From: a virus
Virus record (IMG/VR): IMGVR_UViG_3300025889_000814
Location: 1 to 26,531 of that record
Length of the DNA stretch: 26,531 nucleotides
Strand: one strand, 5' to 3'
Numbering within the stretch: position 1 is the stretch's first letter; each line of letters starts with the position of its first letter. The translations under genes were made by a program, and so were the position numbers. This document shows positions 1-6,348 of the stretch, piece after piece. The notes below the pieces were generated by a model. The model saw only the letters and a program-made list of their open reading frames with translations, did not search any database and was not told the origin of the DNA.

Positions 1-189
1 GGCGACAAAATCCTAGATACACACCTCGGCTCAATGTCTAGTGTTATTGCTTGTTTAGATATGGGTTTTTCAATAACTTGCACTGAATTAGACAAAGACT
101 ATTATTTACAAGCTAAAAAAAGAATTATAGAATATGATAAACAACTAAATTTATTCACAAGTAAGCAAGAGATAAAGTTTTATGATTGA
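1..189 (+). CDS. DNA methyltransferase, C-terminal end (5' partial)
   Basis: The reading frame is open from base 1 to a TGA at 187-189, giving 62 residues of a protein that starts outside the window. It contains a methyltransferase motif I-like SAM-binding segment (ILDTHLGSMSS, the equivalent of D-P-F-x-G-S/T-G) followed by TELDKDYY, the usual acidic-residue segment of phage N6-adenine/N4-cytosine DNA methyltransferases. The ending QLNLF is also typical of that family. The likely role is methylation of phage DNA against host restriction. The frame runs 8 bases into the next gene's ATG (182). The last 33 codons appear to be a substitute tail brought in with the homing endonuclease gene: a second, diverged copy of the C-terminus lies at 852-920. 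The methyltransferase call is firm; the methylated base is not determined. Confidence 0.8.
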   Translation, partial: GDKILDTHLGSMSSVIACLDMGFSITCTELDKDYYLQAKKRIIEYDKQLNLFTSKQEIKFYD

Positions 190-853
190 TATTCAATACA
201 AAAAAAAATCAGGTATTTATAAGATTACAAGCTTAGTAAATAAATCTTTTTATATAGGCTCTGCCACTTGTCTATATTCTAGGTACCATAGACATATATT
301 TGATTTAAAGAAGGGGAGTCACGCAAATAATCACTTACAAAATTTATATAATAAATATGGCAGGAACAATCTGCTATTTGAAGTAATAGTTTTATGTATT
401 CCTAAGAAGCTTATAAATACAGAGCAAAATTACATGGATAATTTAAAGCCTAATATCAATATATGTAAAATAACCAACTCTACATTGGGCTACAAACATA
501 CACCAGAAACTAGAATAAAGTTATCTGAAATAAGAAAAGGGAAACAATATTCATTAGGAAGAAAGTTATCCGATGAGAGTAAAAGAAAAATGAGCCTAAA
601 AGCTAAGGAAAGAGGGTTGCACCCCTCTTTAAAAGAGGCCTCAATTAAAGCAAATACTGGAAAAAAACATAGTCAAGAGCGTATTGATAAAAGAGTTATT
701 AAACAGTTAAAGCTTAGTAAGAAAGATATCTTGGAGATTAGAAAATTATTAAAACAAGGAGTTTATCAAAAAGATATAGCTAAAAAATACAATGTTAGTC
801 AAAGAAATATTTGTAGAATAAACCTTGGGATAGGTTATTACTCTAATTTTTGA
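182..853 (+). CDS. GIY-YIG homing endonuclease with NUMOD3 repeats
   Basis: This 223-aa protein has GIY at residues 11-13, YIG at 24-26, basic residues R34/R37 and a candidate catalytic Glu at E81 (NTEQNYMDNLKP). This is the order of the GIY-YIG nuclease core seen in I-TevI-like enzymes. Three NUMOD3-like DNA-binding modules follow (starting near 102, 125 and 159), each with the G-x-K/R-H/L-S/T-x-E pattern. A C-terminal helix-turn-helix-like segment (about 180-212) ends the protein. Such enzymes cut an empty target allele and spread by repair. The ATG overlaps the end of the methyltransferase frame, and the stop (851-853) overlaps the displaced methyltransferase tail by two bases. There is no room for intron core sequence, so it is a free-standing homing gene. 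Confidence 0.9.
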   Translation: MIDIQYKKKSGIYKITSLVNKSFYIGSATCLYSRYHRHIFDLKKGSHANNHLQNLYNKYGRNNLLFEVIVLCIPKKLINTEQNYMDNLKPNINICKITNSTLGYKHTPETRIKLSEIRKGKQYSLGRKLSDESKRKMSLKAKERGLHPSLKEASIKANTGKKHSQERIDKRVIKQLKLSKKDILEIRKLLKQGVYQKDIAKKYNVSQRNICRINLGIGYYSNF

Positions 854-920
854 CAAAGATTATTTCGAAGCTGCAGAGTTTAGGTATCAAGAGCATACTA
901 GACAGCTAACTTTATTTTAA
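852..920 (+). pseudogene. Displaced original C-terminus of the methyltransferase
   Basis: In frame from base 852 the translation is DKDYFEAAEFRY then QEHTRQLTLF and a TAA at 918-920. It matches the tail of the upstream methyltransferase (DKDYYLQAKKRI ... YDKQLNLF) residue for residue in style. Both copies begin with the same bases GACAAAGA (91-98 and 852-859). Removing 91-851 (761 bases) would join base 90 to base 852 exactly in frame. I read this as the ancestral gene end, cut off by insertion of the endonuclease element. It has no start codon of its own and is unlikely to be translated. Confidence 0.75.
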
Positions 921-929
921 AATAAGTTG

Positions 930-965
930 TTGACTATTATAATTAATAAGACATAGTAAGACATA
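930..965 (+). promoter_or_regulatory. Possible promoter with 9-bp direct repeat
   Basis: TTGACT at 930-935 is a good -35 element. A weaker -10-like CATAGT follows at 952-957 with a 16-base spacer. Overlapping it, TAAGACATA occurs twice (947-955 and 957-965), one helical turn apart, as expected for a bound regulator. It lies just upstream of the 989 gene. The promoter is inferred from sequence alone. Confidence 0.35.
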
Positions 966-988
966 TAAATAATTAACTAAACTATAAT

Positions 989-1189
989 ATGAAATATTAC
1001 ACAACGATACAATTAGCAGAATTACTGCCATACAAAACTAGAAGAACTTTACTACAAGCTCTTCACAATAACCAAAAAAAGAAGGTAGGAGATAGAGATG
1101 TTTTTCTTAATGCTATTTGGTCGGCTAAATTTAGGTTTGGCAAGAATTGGGTTTTTGAAAAGAATAAAATTAATCAATTATTAAAATAA
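989..1189 (+). CDS. Small helix-turn-helix/excisionase-like protein
   Basis: This 66-aa protein is basic. Its N-terminus (YYTTIQLAELLPYKTRRTLL) looks like the first helices of a MerR/excisionase-type winged helix. It ends in a FRFGKNWVFEKNKINQLL segment that resembles the 'G-x-x-W-x-F-x-x-x-x-I-x-x-L' wing and last helix of small DNA-binding domains. A DNA-binding or regulatory role is inferred, not proven. The gene begins the run of small genes after the methyltransferase and has the possible promoter at 930-957 in front. No Shine-Dalgarno is visible. The next gene starts one base after its stop. Confidence 0.55.
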   Translation: MKYYTTIQLAELLPYKTRRTLLQALHNNQKKKVGDRDVFLNAIWSAKFRFGKNWVFEKNKINQLLK

Positions 1190-1190
1190 C

Positions 1191-1427
1191 ATGAGAAAAG
1201 AATTATTATTTCAAGCAATAGAAGATTTCAACCTCCCAGAAGTAAAAAGACTTGTTGAAAGTGGAATATCTTTAGATGTGACCGATGACTCTACTTTTGT
1301 TAGTAGAGATAACAGAGTGATAAAACGCACTACTGGCTATACTCCTTTAGAATTAGCCAAAGCCTTAAGGAGAACTAATATTATTAATTATTTAGAAAGC
1401 TATGAACAAAATAAAAAATGCAATTAA
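1191..1427 (+). CDS. Single-ankyrin-repeat small protein
   Basis: The 78-aa product carries an ankyrin-type helix-turn-helix: LFQAIEDFNLPEVKRLVESG (about residues 5-25) is the second part of a repeat. GYTPLELAKALRRTNIINYL (about 49-68) matches the start of the next (G-x-T-P-L-x-x-A). Between them is a longer insertion rich in Asp/Ser/Arg. One and a half repeats is very short for the fold, so the protein may need a partner or dimer. The start is one base after the previous stop, and the 47-aa membrane protein starts inside its 3' end. Ankyrin repeats mediate protein-protein contacts; a host-directed role is possible but unsupported. Confidence 0.6.
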   Translation: MRKELLFQAIEDFNLPEVKRLVESGISLDVTDDSTFVSRDNRVIKRTTGYTPLELAKALRRTNIINYLESYEQNKKCN

Positions 1428-1545
1428 GAATTATCTTAAACGAAATAAACTAACTCTAGCAAAGGCTGTTACTAAAATAACATGCTGGTTAGTGTTTTGG
1501 GCTATATTTATTTATTTATTAATCTACGACCTTTTTAACTACTAA
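1402..1545 (+). CDS. Small single-pass membrane protein (47 aa)
   Basis: This ORF begins inside the end of the ankyrin gene (26-base overlap) and stops at TAA 1543-1545. The first 27 residues are rich in Lys/Arg (NAIKNYLKRNKLTLAKAVTK). They are followed by one hydrophobic helix (WLVFWAIFIYLLIY, about 29-42) and a short tail. The charge distribution suggests a membrane anchor with an inside N-terminus. The function is unknown. Support comes from tight packing: start and stop overlap neighbouring frames and the gap would otherwise be empty. Confidence 0.5.
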   Translation: MNKIKNAIKNYLKRNKLTLAKAVTKITCWLVFWAIFIYLLIYDLFNY

Positions 1546-1613
1546 TGAACGATTTAGACTGGTATTTATCAGAAGAGGAATATTTAACATTAAACAAAAA
1601 AGAACATGAGTAA
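1545..1613 (+). CDS. Possible 22-aa acidic micro-ORF
   Basis: An ATG at 1545 overlaps the preceding TAA (TAATG) and the frame runs to TAA 1611-1613, four bases past the next gene's ATG. The product is acidic (DLDWYLSEEEYLTL). Its only support is the coupled start and the overlap with the next gene. It may be a real micro-protein or just a translational bridge to the annealing protein gene. Confidence 0.3.
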   Translation: MNDLDWYLSEEEYLTLNKKEHE

Positions 1614-2340
1614 AGAAAAGAAAATAGAGAAAAAAGAAAAGAATTACTTTGAGATATTAAGCGATATTAATGTAAGTGATAAGGTGGAGAAGAAAAACGG
1701 ACTTTCTTATTTATCTTGGGCTTGGGCTTGGAGTGAGATTAAAAAACGCTATCCTAATGTAAAAAAGAATATTGTTAAAAATGAAAGCGGTTGGCTATAT
1801 CATACCGACGGAAAGACTTGCTGGGTTGAGGTTAGCGTTACTATAAATGATGTTGAAGAGACCGAATATTTGCCAGTAATGGATTATAGGAATCAGTCTA
1901 TTAAATTGGATAATATTACTTCAATGAATGTAAATACCACTATTCAAAGGGCTTTAACTAAAGCCATCGCTAGACATGGCTTAGGATTATATGTATATGC
2001 TGGAGAGGATTTGCCAGAAGACGCTAAGAGCCCACAACAGAAAGCTAATGAGGGTAATTTTGATGATTGGGGAAATACAGAGGAGGGTAAAAAATGGTGT
2101 GAAGAAAACTTCAAGACCGTAAAGAAAGCCATTGAAAGCTGCAATAATCCAGAGGAACTAAAGGAGTCTTGGAAGAAAAGTTCAGTAACAATAGCTAGAT
2201 TAAAGAAGTATGATAAAGAAAGATATGAATTAATTATTGATGCTAAAGACGGAATGAAATTAATGTTTGAATCTGAAAGTGAGGAACCTAATGGATCTTT
2301 GGTTGATGATAAGATTTTAGAATATGCACAAGGGGATTAA
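1606..2340 (+). CDS. Sak3-type ssDNA annealing protein (DUF1071)
   Basis: The 244-aa protein carries the hallmark start of the Sak3/DUF1071 recombinases: FEILSDINVSDKVEKKN (15-31), then GLSYLSWAWAWSEIKKRYP (32-50). A conserved LPVMDYRN block, a TTIQRALTKAIARHGLGLY block and YAGEDLPE follow. These proteins bind single strands and anneal complementary DNA during phage recombination and replication. The C-terminal third is charged and probably flexible. The following gene starts on the last base of its stop codon (TAATG), so the two are coupled. The SSB-like protein and VRR-NUC nuclease further along the same strand are likely partners. Confidence 0.85.
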   Translation: MSKEKKIEKKEKNYFEILSDINVSDKVEKKNGLSYLSWAWAWSEIKKRYPNVKKNIVKNESGWLYHTDGKTCWVEVSVTINDVEETEYLPVMDYRNQSIKLDNITSMNVNTTIQRALTKAIARHGLGLYVYAGEDLPEDAKSPQQKANEGNFDDWGNTEEGKKWCEENFKTVKKAIESCNNPEELKESWKKSSVTIARLKKYDKERYELIIDAKDGMKLMFESESEEPNGSLVDDKILEYAQGD

Positions 2341-2864
2341 TGAAACTAACATTTAGCGGCGAACAAGAGGATAAAAAGAACTTTTGCAATCAAGTTTACT
2401 TTGAGGCTGTTAGTCTTTGTGATAAAGGGGCTTTTGAGGTTGAGTTTAAGAAACCAGATAAAAAGAAAACTGTAGATCAGTTAAGGGGGGTTTATAAATT
2501 ATTTCAATTATCAGCTCCTCATTTTCAGAGATGGAAACCGAAAGAGAATTGGACGCTTGACAAGATTAAGGAATTTGTTAAAAGTGAATTAGGGTACACA
2601 AGACAAATAACGCCATTTGAGGCGGCAATGATGATAAAATTAAGCGGTAAGAAACCAGTTGATAACACAGAAAGGAAAAATATGTATGATTTCTATTTGA
2701 ATGGAAAGGTAAATATTAGCTTTGCTGATTTTACAAAAGAGCAACTTTATAATTTTACAAAAGAATATGAGGTTTGGGCTTTAACTGCAAGAGACGATAA
2801 GCCTATATGGGATGATGTATTTTTAGACGATGGGGATAAAAAAGATTTATATGGATTTAAATAA
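2340..2864 (+). CDS. Conserved phage protein coupled to the annealing protein
   Basis: The product is 174 aa. It begins right at the stop of the annealing protein and has a usable ribosome site (AAGGGG, about 6 bases before the ATG). It shows a basic KKPDKKKTVDQLRGVYKLF segment (about 38-56), reminiscent of the 'T-x-x-Q-x-R-x-x-Y' start of NinB-like and similar recombination accessory proteins. The rest is not recognisable to me: an aromatic-rich middle and a very acidic end (DDVFLDDGDKKDLYGFK). A role in recombination with the Sak3 protein is inferred from coupling. I would not name it further. Confidence 0.6.
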   Translation: MKLTFSGEQEDKKNFCNQVYFEAVSLCDKGAFEVEFKKPDKKKTVDQLRGVYKLFQLSAPHFQRWKPKENWTLDKIKEFVKSELGYTRQITPFEAAMMIKLSGKKPVDNTERKNMYDFYLNGKVNISFADFTKEQLYNFTKEYEVWALTARDDKPIWDDVFLDDGDKKDLYGFK

Positions 2865-2871
2865 ATGTAAT

Positions 2872-3537
2872 ATGACTATTAAAGATAATCGACTAACACC
2901 AGTAGAATTCTCCCATAGAACTAAAAGTGGCTCTTATTGGTTATTTAATTGTAGTTGTGGAAATAATCCTGTAATTAGAATAAGTTCTTACAAGAGAGGA
3001 GATTCTAGGTCTTGTGGTTGTTTAAGAGATGAGTTATCAACTATGCATGGTTATAGAAAAAAAGGAAAATTAAATCCAACATATTCTACTTGGAGGGCGA
3101 TTAAAACAAGATGTAACAATCCAAATTATATTGATAGTCACTTATATTTAAGCAGAAATATTACTGTCTGTGATAGGTGGTTAAAGTTCGAAAATTTTCT
3201 AGCTGACATGGGAGATAAACCAGAAGGTACTAGTATTGATAGAATTGATAATGAGAAAGGTTATTATAAAGAGAATTGCAGATGGGCTACACCTTCTATG
3301 CAAAGTGATAACAGGAGGTGTGTAAAAAAGATATCATTTAATAATCAAGAAAAAACGGTTCTACAATGGTCTAAAGAAATTGGAATAAAGCGATCAACTC
3401 TATATAGAAGAATTTTTGTAGATAATTGGAGTATAGAGAAAGCCTTTAATACGCCACTTAATGTTTCTAAAATAAATAAGAATACAAGCTCTGAAAATAG
3501 GGCTATGATTAGTTATTATAATAAGGAGAGTAAATAA
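2872..3537 (+). CDS. HNH-family homing endonuclease
   Basis: From the ATG at 2872 the product is 221 aa. Earlier in-frame ATGs at 2830 and 2851 lie inside the previous gene; I chose the first one after its stop. The N-terminal FNCSCGN ... SCGCL is a two-pair Cys zinc ribbon. The middle has W-x-x-F-x-x-F then DRIDNEKGYYKENCRWAT and a trailing Q-x-x-N-R-R, the signature of phage HNH/His-Me finger homing enzymes. The C-terminal part (TVLQWSKEIGIKRSTLYRRI) is a NUMOD-like helix-turn-helix for DNA recognition. It is wedged between the recombination genes and the NAD genes, and its neighbours' ends look intact. Confidence 0.85.
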   Translation: MTIKDNRLTPVEFSHRTKSGSYWLFNCSCGNNPVIRISSYKRGDSRSCGCLRDELSTMHGYRKKGKLNPTYSTWRAIKTRCNNPNYIDSHLYLSRNITVCDRWLKFENFLADMGDKPEGTSIDRIDNEKGYYKENCRWATPSMQSDNRRCVKKISFNNQEKTVLQWSKEIGIKRSTLYRRIFVDNWSIEKAFNTPLNVSKINKNTSSENRAMISYYNKESK

Positions 3538-3541
3538 AACT

Positions 3542-4420
3542 ATGCTAGAAGTAATAATAGGTAGATTTCAAACAAATAAACTACACGAAGGTCATCTTGA
3601 TCTAATAAGACAAGTTAAAGCCACTGGTAATGATATATTAGTTTTAATTGGAACGACTGCGGCGACAGGAACAGATAAAAACCCTTTAGGTTTTGAAGTC
3701 AGGAAACATTTATTCGATCCTTACTTAAATAATTCGCCAATTTTAGAATTAAAAGATATGCCAAGCGATAAAGACTGGTCAAGTCAAGTTGATTTTATTA
3801 TTGAAAGTTTGGGTTTTAAGAAAGCTAGAATTTGGGGAGGCAGAGACAATAGTATTGAAAATTATTATTCTGGCAAATATGAAATTAAAGTTATTGAACA
3901 AAATGGTCAACACTCAGCAACAAATATTAGAAAAGAGATAGCGAAAGAGCCTATCAATTGCCCTAATTTTAGAGCGGGTATTATCCATCATGTAGAGAGT
4001 AGATGGCCTATTGTTTATTCAACTGTTGATGTGATTTTATGGAGAAATTTAGGTAAGGAAATATTAGTAGGAAAGAAAGGGGATAAATTCGCTTTCATTG
4101 GCGGCTTTGTTGATTCAACAGATAGTAGTTTATTTCATGCCGCTCAAAGAGAATTGAAAGAAGAAACTGGTATCGAAAAAGAATTATTAGTTTATATGGA
4201 CTCAATAAAAGTTGATGATGAGAGATACAAAAAAACAAAAGATTGTATCATGACTCATATTTTTACAGGTATTCATAACGAATTACCAGATGAATCAAAG
4301 ATTCAAGATAAAGAATTTTCTGAATTTAGATTTATTACTGAAAACGAAATAGATTTACTCCAAGATTGCCATAAACCTATTGCAATTAACTTTTTTAAAA
4401 CAAATAAATACTTTAAATAA
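3542..4420 (+). CDS. nadM: Bifunctional NMN adenylyltransferase / Nudix hydrolase
   Basis: This 292-aa fusion has an N-terminal nucleotidyltransferase (about 1-140) with IGRFQTNKLHEGH carrying the HxGH catalytic motif at 15-18. SATNIRKEI near 125-133 fits the ISxTxxR motif. This part joins NMN and ATP to make NAD+. The C-terminal half (about 150-292) is a Nudix domain with G187-G188 and RELKEETG (203-210), the metal-binding core. The first Glu of the Nudix box is Ser (S195). This architecture matches the phage NatV/NadM-Nudix enzymes, which may recycle ADP-ribose. The nicotinamide phosphoribosyltransferase gene 500 bases downstream supplies NMN. Confidence 0.88.
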   Translation: MLEVIIGRFQTNKLHEGHLDLIRQVKATGNDILVLIGTTAATGTDKNPLGFEVRKHLFDPYLNNSPILELKDMPSDKDWSSQVDFIIESLGFKKARIWGGRDNSIENYYSGKYEIKVIEQNGQHSATNIRKEIAKEPINCPNFRAGIIHHVESRWPIVYSTVDVILWRNLGKEILVGKKGDKFAFIGGFVDSTDSSLFHAAQRELKEETGIEKELLVYMDSIKVDDERYKKTKDCIMTHIFTGIHNELPDESKIQDKEFSEFRFITENEIDLLQDCHKPIAINFFKTNKYFK

Positions 4421-4421
4421 A

Positions 4422-4913
4422 ATGAATATTGATTGGTCAAAACAACATTGCGGAGTTCATCAAGCTAGTTTTGATGATTTAATTAAACTAATGCCAGATT
4501 TAAAAGAATTATTAAAAACATTTCCTGAAAATGTAAATGATTTTGTTTGGGATGTTAAGGTTCATATGTTAATGCCATCTCAATATCCGTGTATTCCTAA
4601 TTGGCATTATGATAACGTACCAAGAGTAAATAATAAACAGGATTTTGATTTAATTAAGCAAGATAAACCTATGTATTTATGGGTATCAAATACTCCATTA
4701 ACTGAATTTAGAAATGGTGGTTTAATAAAAGAGAAAACTTGGATTAGATTCACTCAAACAGATGAACATAGAGGAACTAGATCAGAGTCGTTTCAATGGA
4801 GAGGTTTTTTAAGGGCAACACATAAAGACATTGCTCCATCAAATAGAAAAGGCAGTGATTGTTTAAGAAGGCATTCACAGGTATATCTAGATGTAAATAA
4901 TTTTTCTTGGTAA
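4422..4913 (+). CDS. HxD-motif protein, possible Fe(II)/2OG oxygenase-like fold
   Basis: I place the start at 4422, one base after the nadM stop, because the earlier in-frame ATG at 4380 lies inside nadM. The 163-aa product has PNWHYDNVPR with H62-x-D64, followed by strand-like segments (PMYLWVSNTPL). Distal histidines are at H134 (LRATHKD) and H151 (LRRHSQVYLD). HxD plus a distal His is the iron-binding pattern of double-stranded beta-helix oxygenases, but the overall family is not recognised and assignment is tentative. It sits between the two NAD salvage enzymes, probably in one transcript, so a role in nicotinamide or nucleotide chemistry is possible. Confidence 0.6.
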   Translation: MNIDWSKQHCGVHQASFDDLIKLMPDLKELLKTFPENVNDFVWDVKVHMLMPSQYPCIPNWHYDNVPRVNNKQDFDLIKQDKPMYLWVSNTPLTEFRNGGLIKEKTWIRFTQTDEHRGTRSESFQWRGFLRATHKDIAPSNRKGSDCLRRHSQVYLDVNNFSW

Positions 4914-4934
4914 TTTAATAATTTATTAAATAAT

Positions 4935-6170
4935 ATGACAAATATAATAAACCTAACTGACAGCTACAAATTTTCACACTTCAACCAGTACCCTAAAGGA
5001 ACTGAAAAAATTCATTCTTATATGTCCTCAAGAGGTGGTGAATATGAAGAAATGGTATTCTTTGGATTAAAATATTATCTTGATAGATACCTGTCCAATC
5101 CAATAGATTTAGATCATATAAATATGGCTAATGAATTAGCAAAAGAGCATGGAGTTCCATTTAACAGAGAGGGTTGGAAATATATTTATCTAAATCATGC
5201 AGGCAAATTGCCAATAAAAATTAAAGCTCTTCCAGAGGGTTCAATCTTTAAGCCTCACGAAGTTATTTTAACTATTGAAAATACAGATCCTAAATGTGCT
5301 TGGTTAGTAGGTTGGGTTGAAACCTTAATTATGAAACTTTGGTATCCAATAACAATCGCAAGTAAGTCTTTAGCGGTTAAAAAAATGCTTCAAGGTTATT
5401 GGGATAAGACCTCAGATAATCCAGAAGGCGTTGATTTTGCTTATCACAACTTTGGAGATCGTGGCTCTTCTAGTGTTGAAAGTGCTGCAATAGGTGGAGT
5501 AGCTCATTTAACGCAATTTAAAGGTACTGATAATTTCAACGCCCTTAATCTAGCTAAAGAATTTTACCCTGATTTAATGGGCTTTTCAATTCCTGCAACT
5601 GAACACTCAACAATTACAAGTTGGGGTAAAGAGAATGAGTTTGAGATGATTGAGAATTATCTTGAGATTTATAAAGAGAGCCCAATTATTGCTTGCGTTC
5701 TTGATTCTTATGACATTTACAAAGCGGTTGATTTCGTAACCAGCGGAGTAATGAAAGAGAAGATTGAGAGTGATGATTACCCTATCTTCGTTATTCGCCC
5801 AGATAGTGGGAAACCTATGGAGGTTATTACAGATATATTAAATATATTGGAAAAAAATGATGTCAAATATACTGTAAATAATAAAGGATTTAAATTATTT
5901 AAAAAATATAGAATTATATGGGGTGATGGTGTGAATCCATCTGGTATAAATAATATCTTAGACGTGATAACTCAAATGGGTTATTCAGCAGAAAACTTCG
6001 CTTTTGGTTCTGGCGGTGATCTAATGCAAAAGGTAAACCGTGATACTTGTAAATTCGCAATCAAAGCCTCAGCCATTAAAGTAAATGGAGAGTGGAGAGA
6101 CGTTTATAAAGATCCTATTACAGATCAAGGAAAAACCTCTCTAAGAGGAAGGCAGGTTGTTAATGGATAA
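4935..6170 (+). CDS. nadV: Nicotinamide phosphoribosyltransferase
   Basis: The 411-aa protein converts nicotinamide plus PRPP to NMN. Residues known from human NAMPT are all visible: LTDSYK (D9, Y11), HNFGDRG (F173, R176), FKGTD (D199, the nicotinamide-specificity position), ATEHST (H224, the phosphorylated histidine position) and VIRPDSG (R288, D290). The protein ends soon after the KTSLRGR segment. Relatives of about 460-490 aa continue for roughly 50-60 more residues, so the C-terminal part is missing. A small membrane protein gene starts 8 bases before its stop. With NadM it makes a two-step nicotinamide to NAD+ pathway, matching the phage NAD+ reconstitution pathway called NARP2. Confidence 0.9.
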   Translation: MTNIINLTDSYKFSHFNQYPKGTEKIHSYMSSRGGEYEEMVFFGLKYYLDRYLSNPIDLDHINMANELAKEHGVPFNREGWKYIYLNHAGKLPIKIKALPEGSIFKPHEVILTIENTDPKCAWLVGWVETLIMKLWYPITIASKSLAVKKMLQGYWDKTSDNPEGVDFAYHNFGDRGSSSVESAAIGGVAHLTQFKGTDNFNALNLAKEFYPDLMGFSIPATEHSTITSWGKENEFEMIENYLEIYKESPIIACVLDSYDIYKAVDFVTSGVMKEKIESDDYPIFVIRPDSGKPMEVITDILNILEKNDVKYTVNNKGFKLFKKYRIIWGDGVNPSGINNILDVITQMGYSAENFAFGSGGDLMQKVNRDTCKFAIKASAIKVNGEWRDVYKDPITDQGKTSLRGRQVVNG

Positions 6171-6315
6171 ACTATACAAATTCTTAAAAAGAATTACAAT
6201 AATATTCTGGATAATGATATTTATATCAATGGCTTGGTACTTCTTAACTCATAAAGAAATTGAGACTTTGCCAGCTAATAATAATTATGAATTACCACTG
6301 ATTGATTTAAATTAA
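6163..6315 (+). CDS. Small single-pass membrane protein (50 aa)
   Basis: The ATG at 6163 overlaps the end of nadV by 8 bases and the frame ends at TAA 6313-6315. A basic start (MDKLYKFLKR) precedes one hydrophobic helix (ITIIFWIMIFISMAWYFL, about 11-28). A polar tail (THKEIETLPANNNYELP) follows. The topology is likely N-in with a short outside tail. No family is recognised. It could be a leftover of the region where the nadV C-terminus was replaced, or an independent membrane protein translated by coupling. Confidence 0.5.
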   Translation: MDKLYKFLKRITIIFWIMIFISMAWYFLTHKEIETLPANNNYELPLIDLN

Positions 6316-6348
6316 TCCTTATTGCAGGAGAAGAAGGCAATAGATTTT

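Noticed and set aside
91-851. Group I intron interrupting the methyltransferase, with the GIY-YIG gene as its ORF
   Set aside because: The endonuclease frame fills nearly all of the insert and its stop overlaps the downstream exon-like sequence. There is no room for an intron core, and the upstream copy encodes a complete alternative protein tail.
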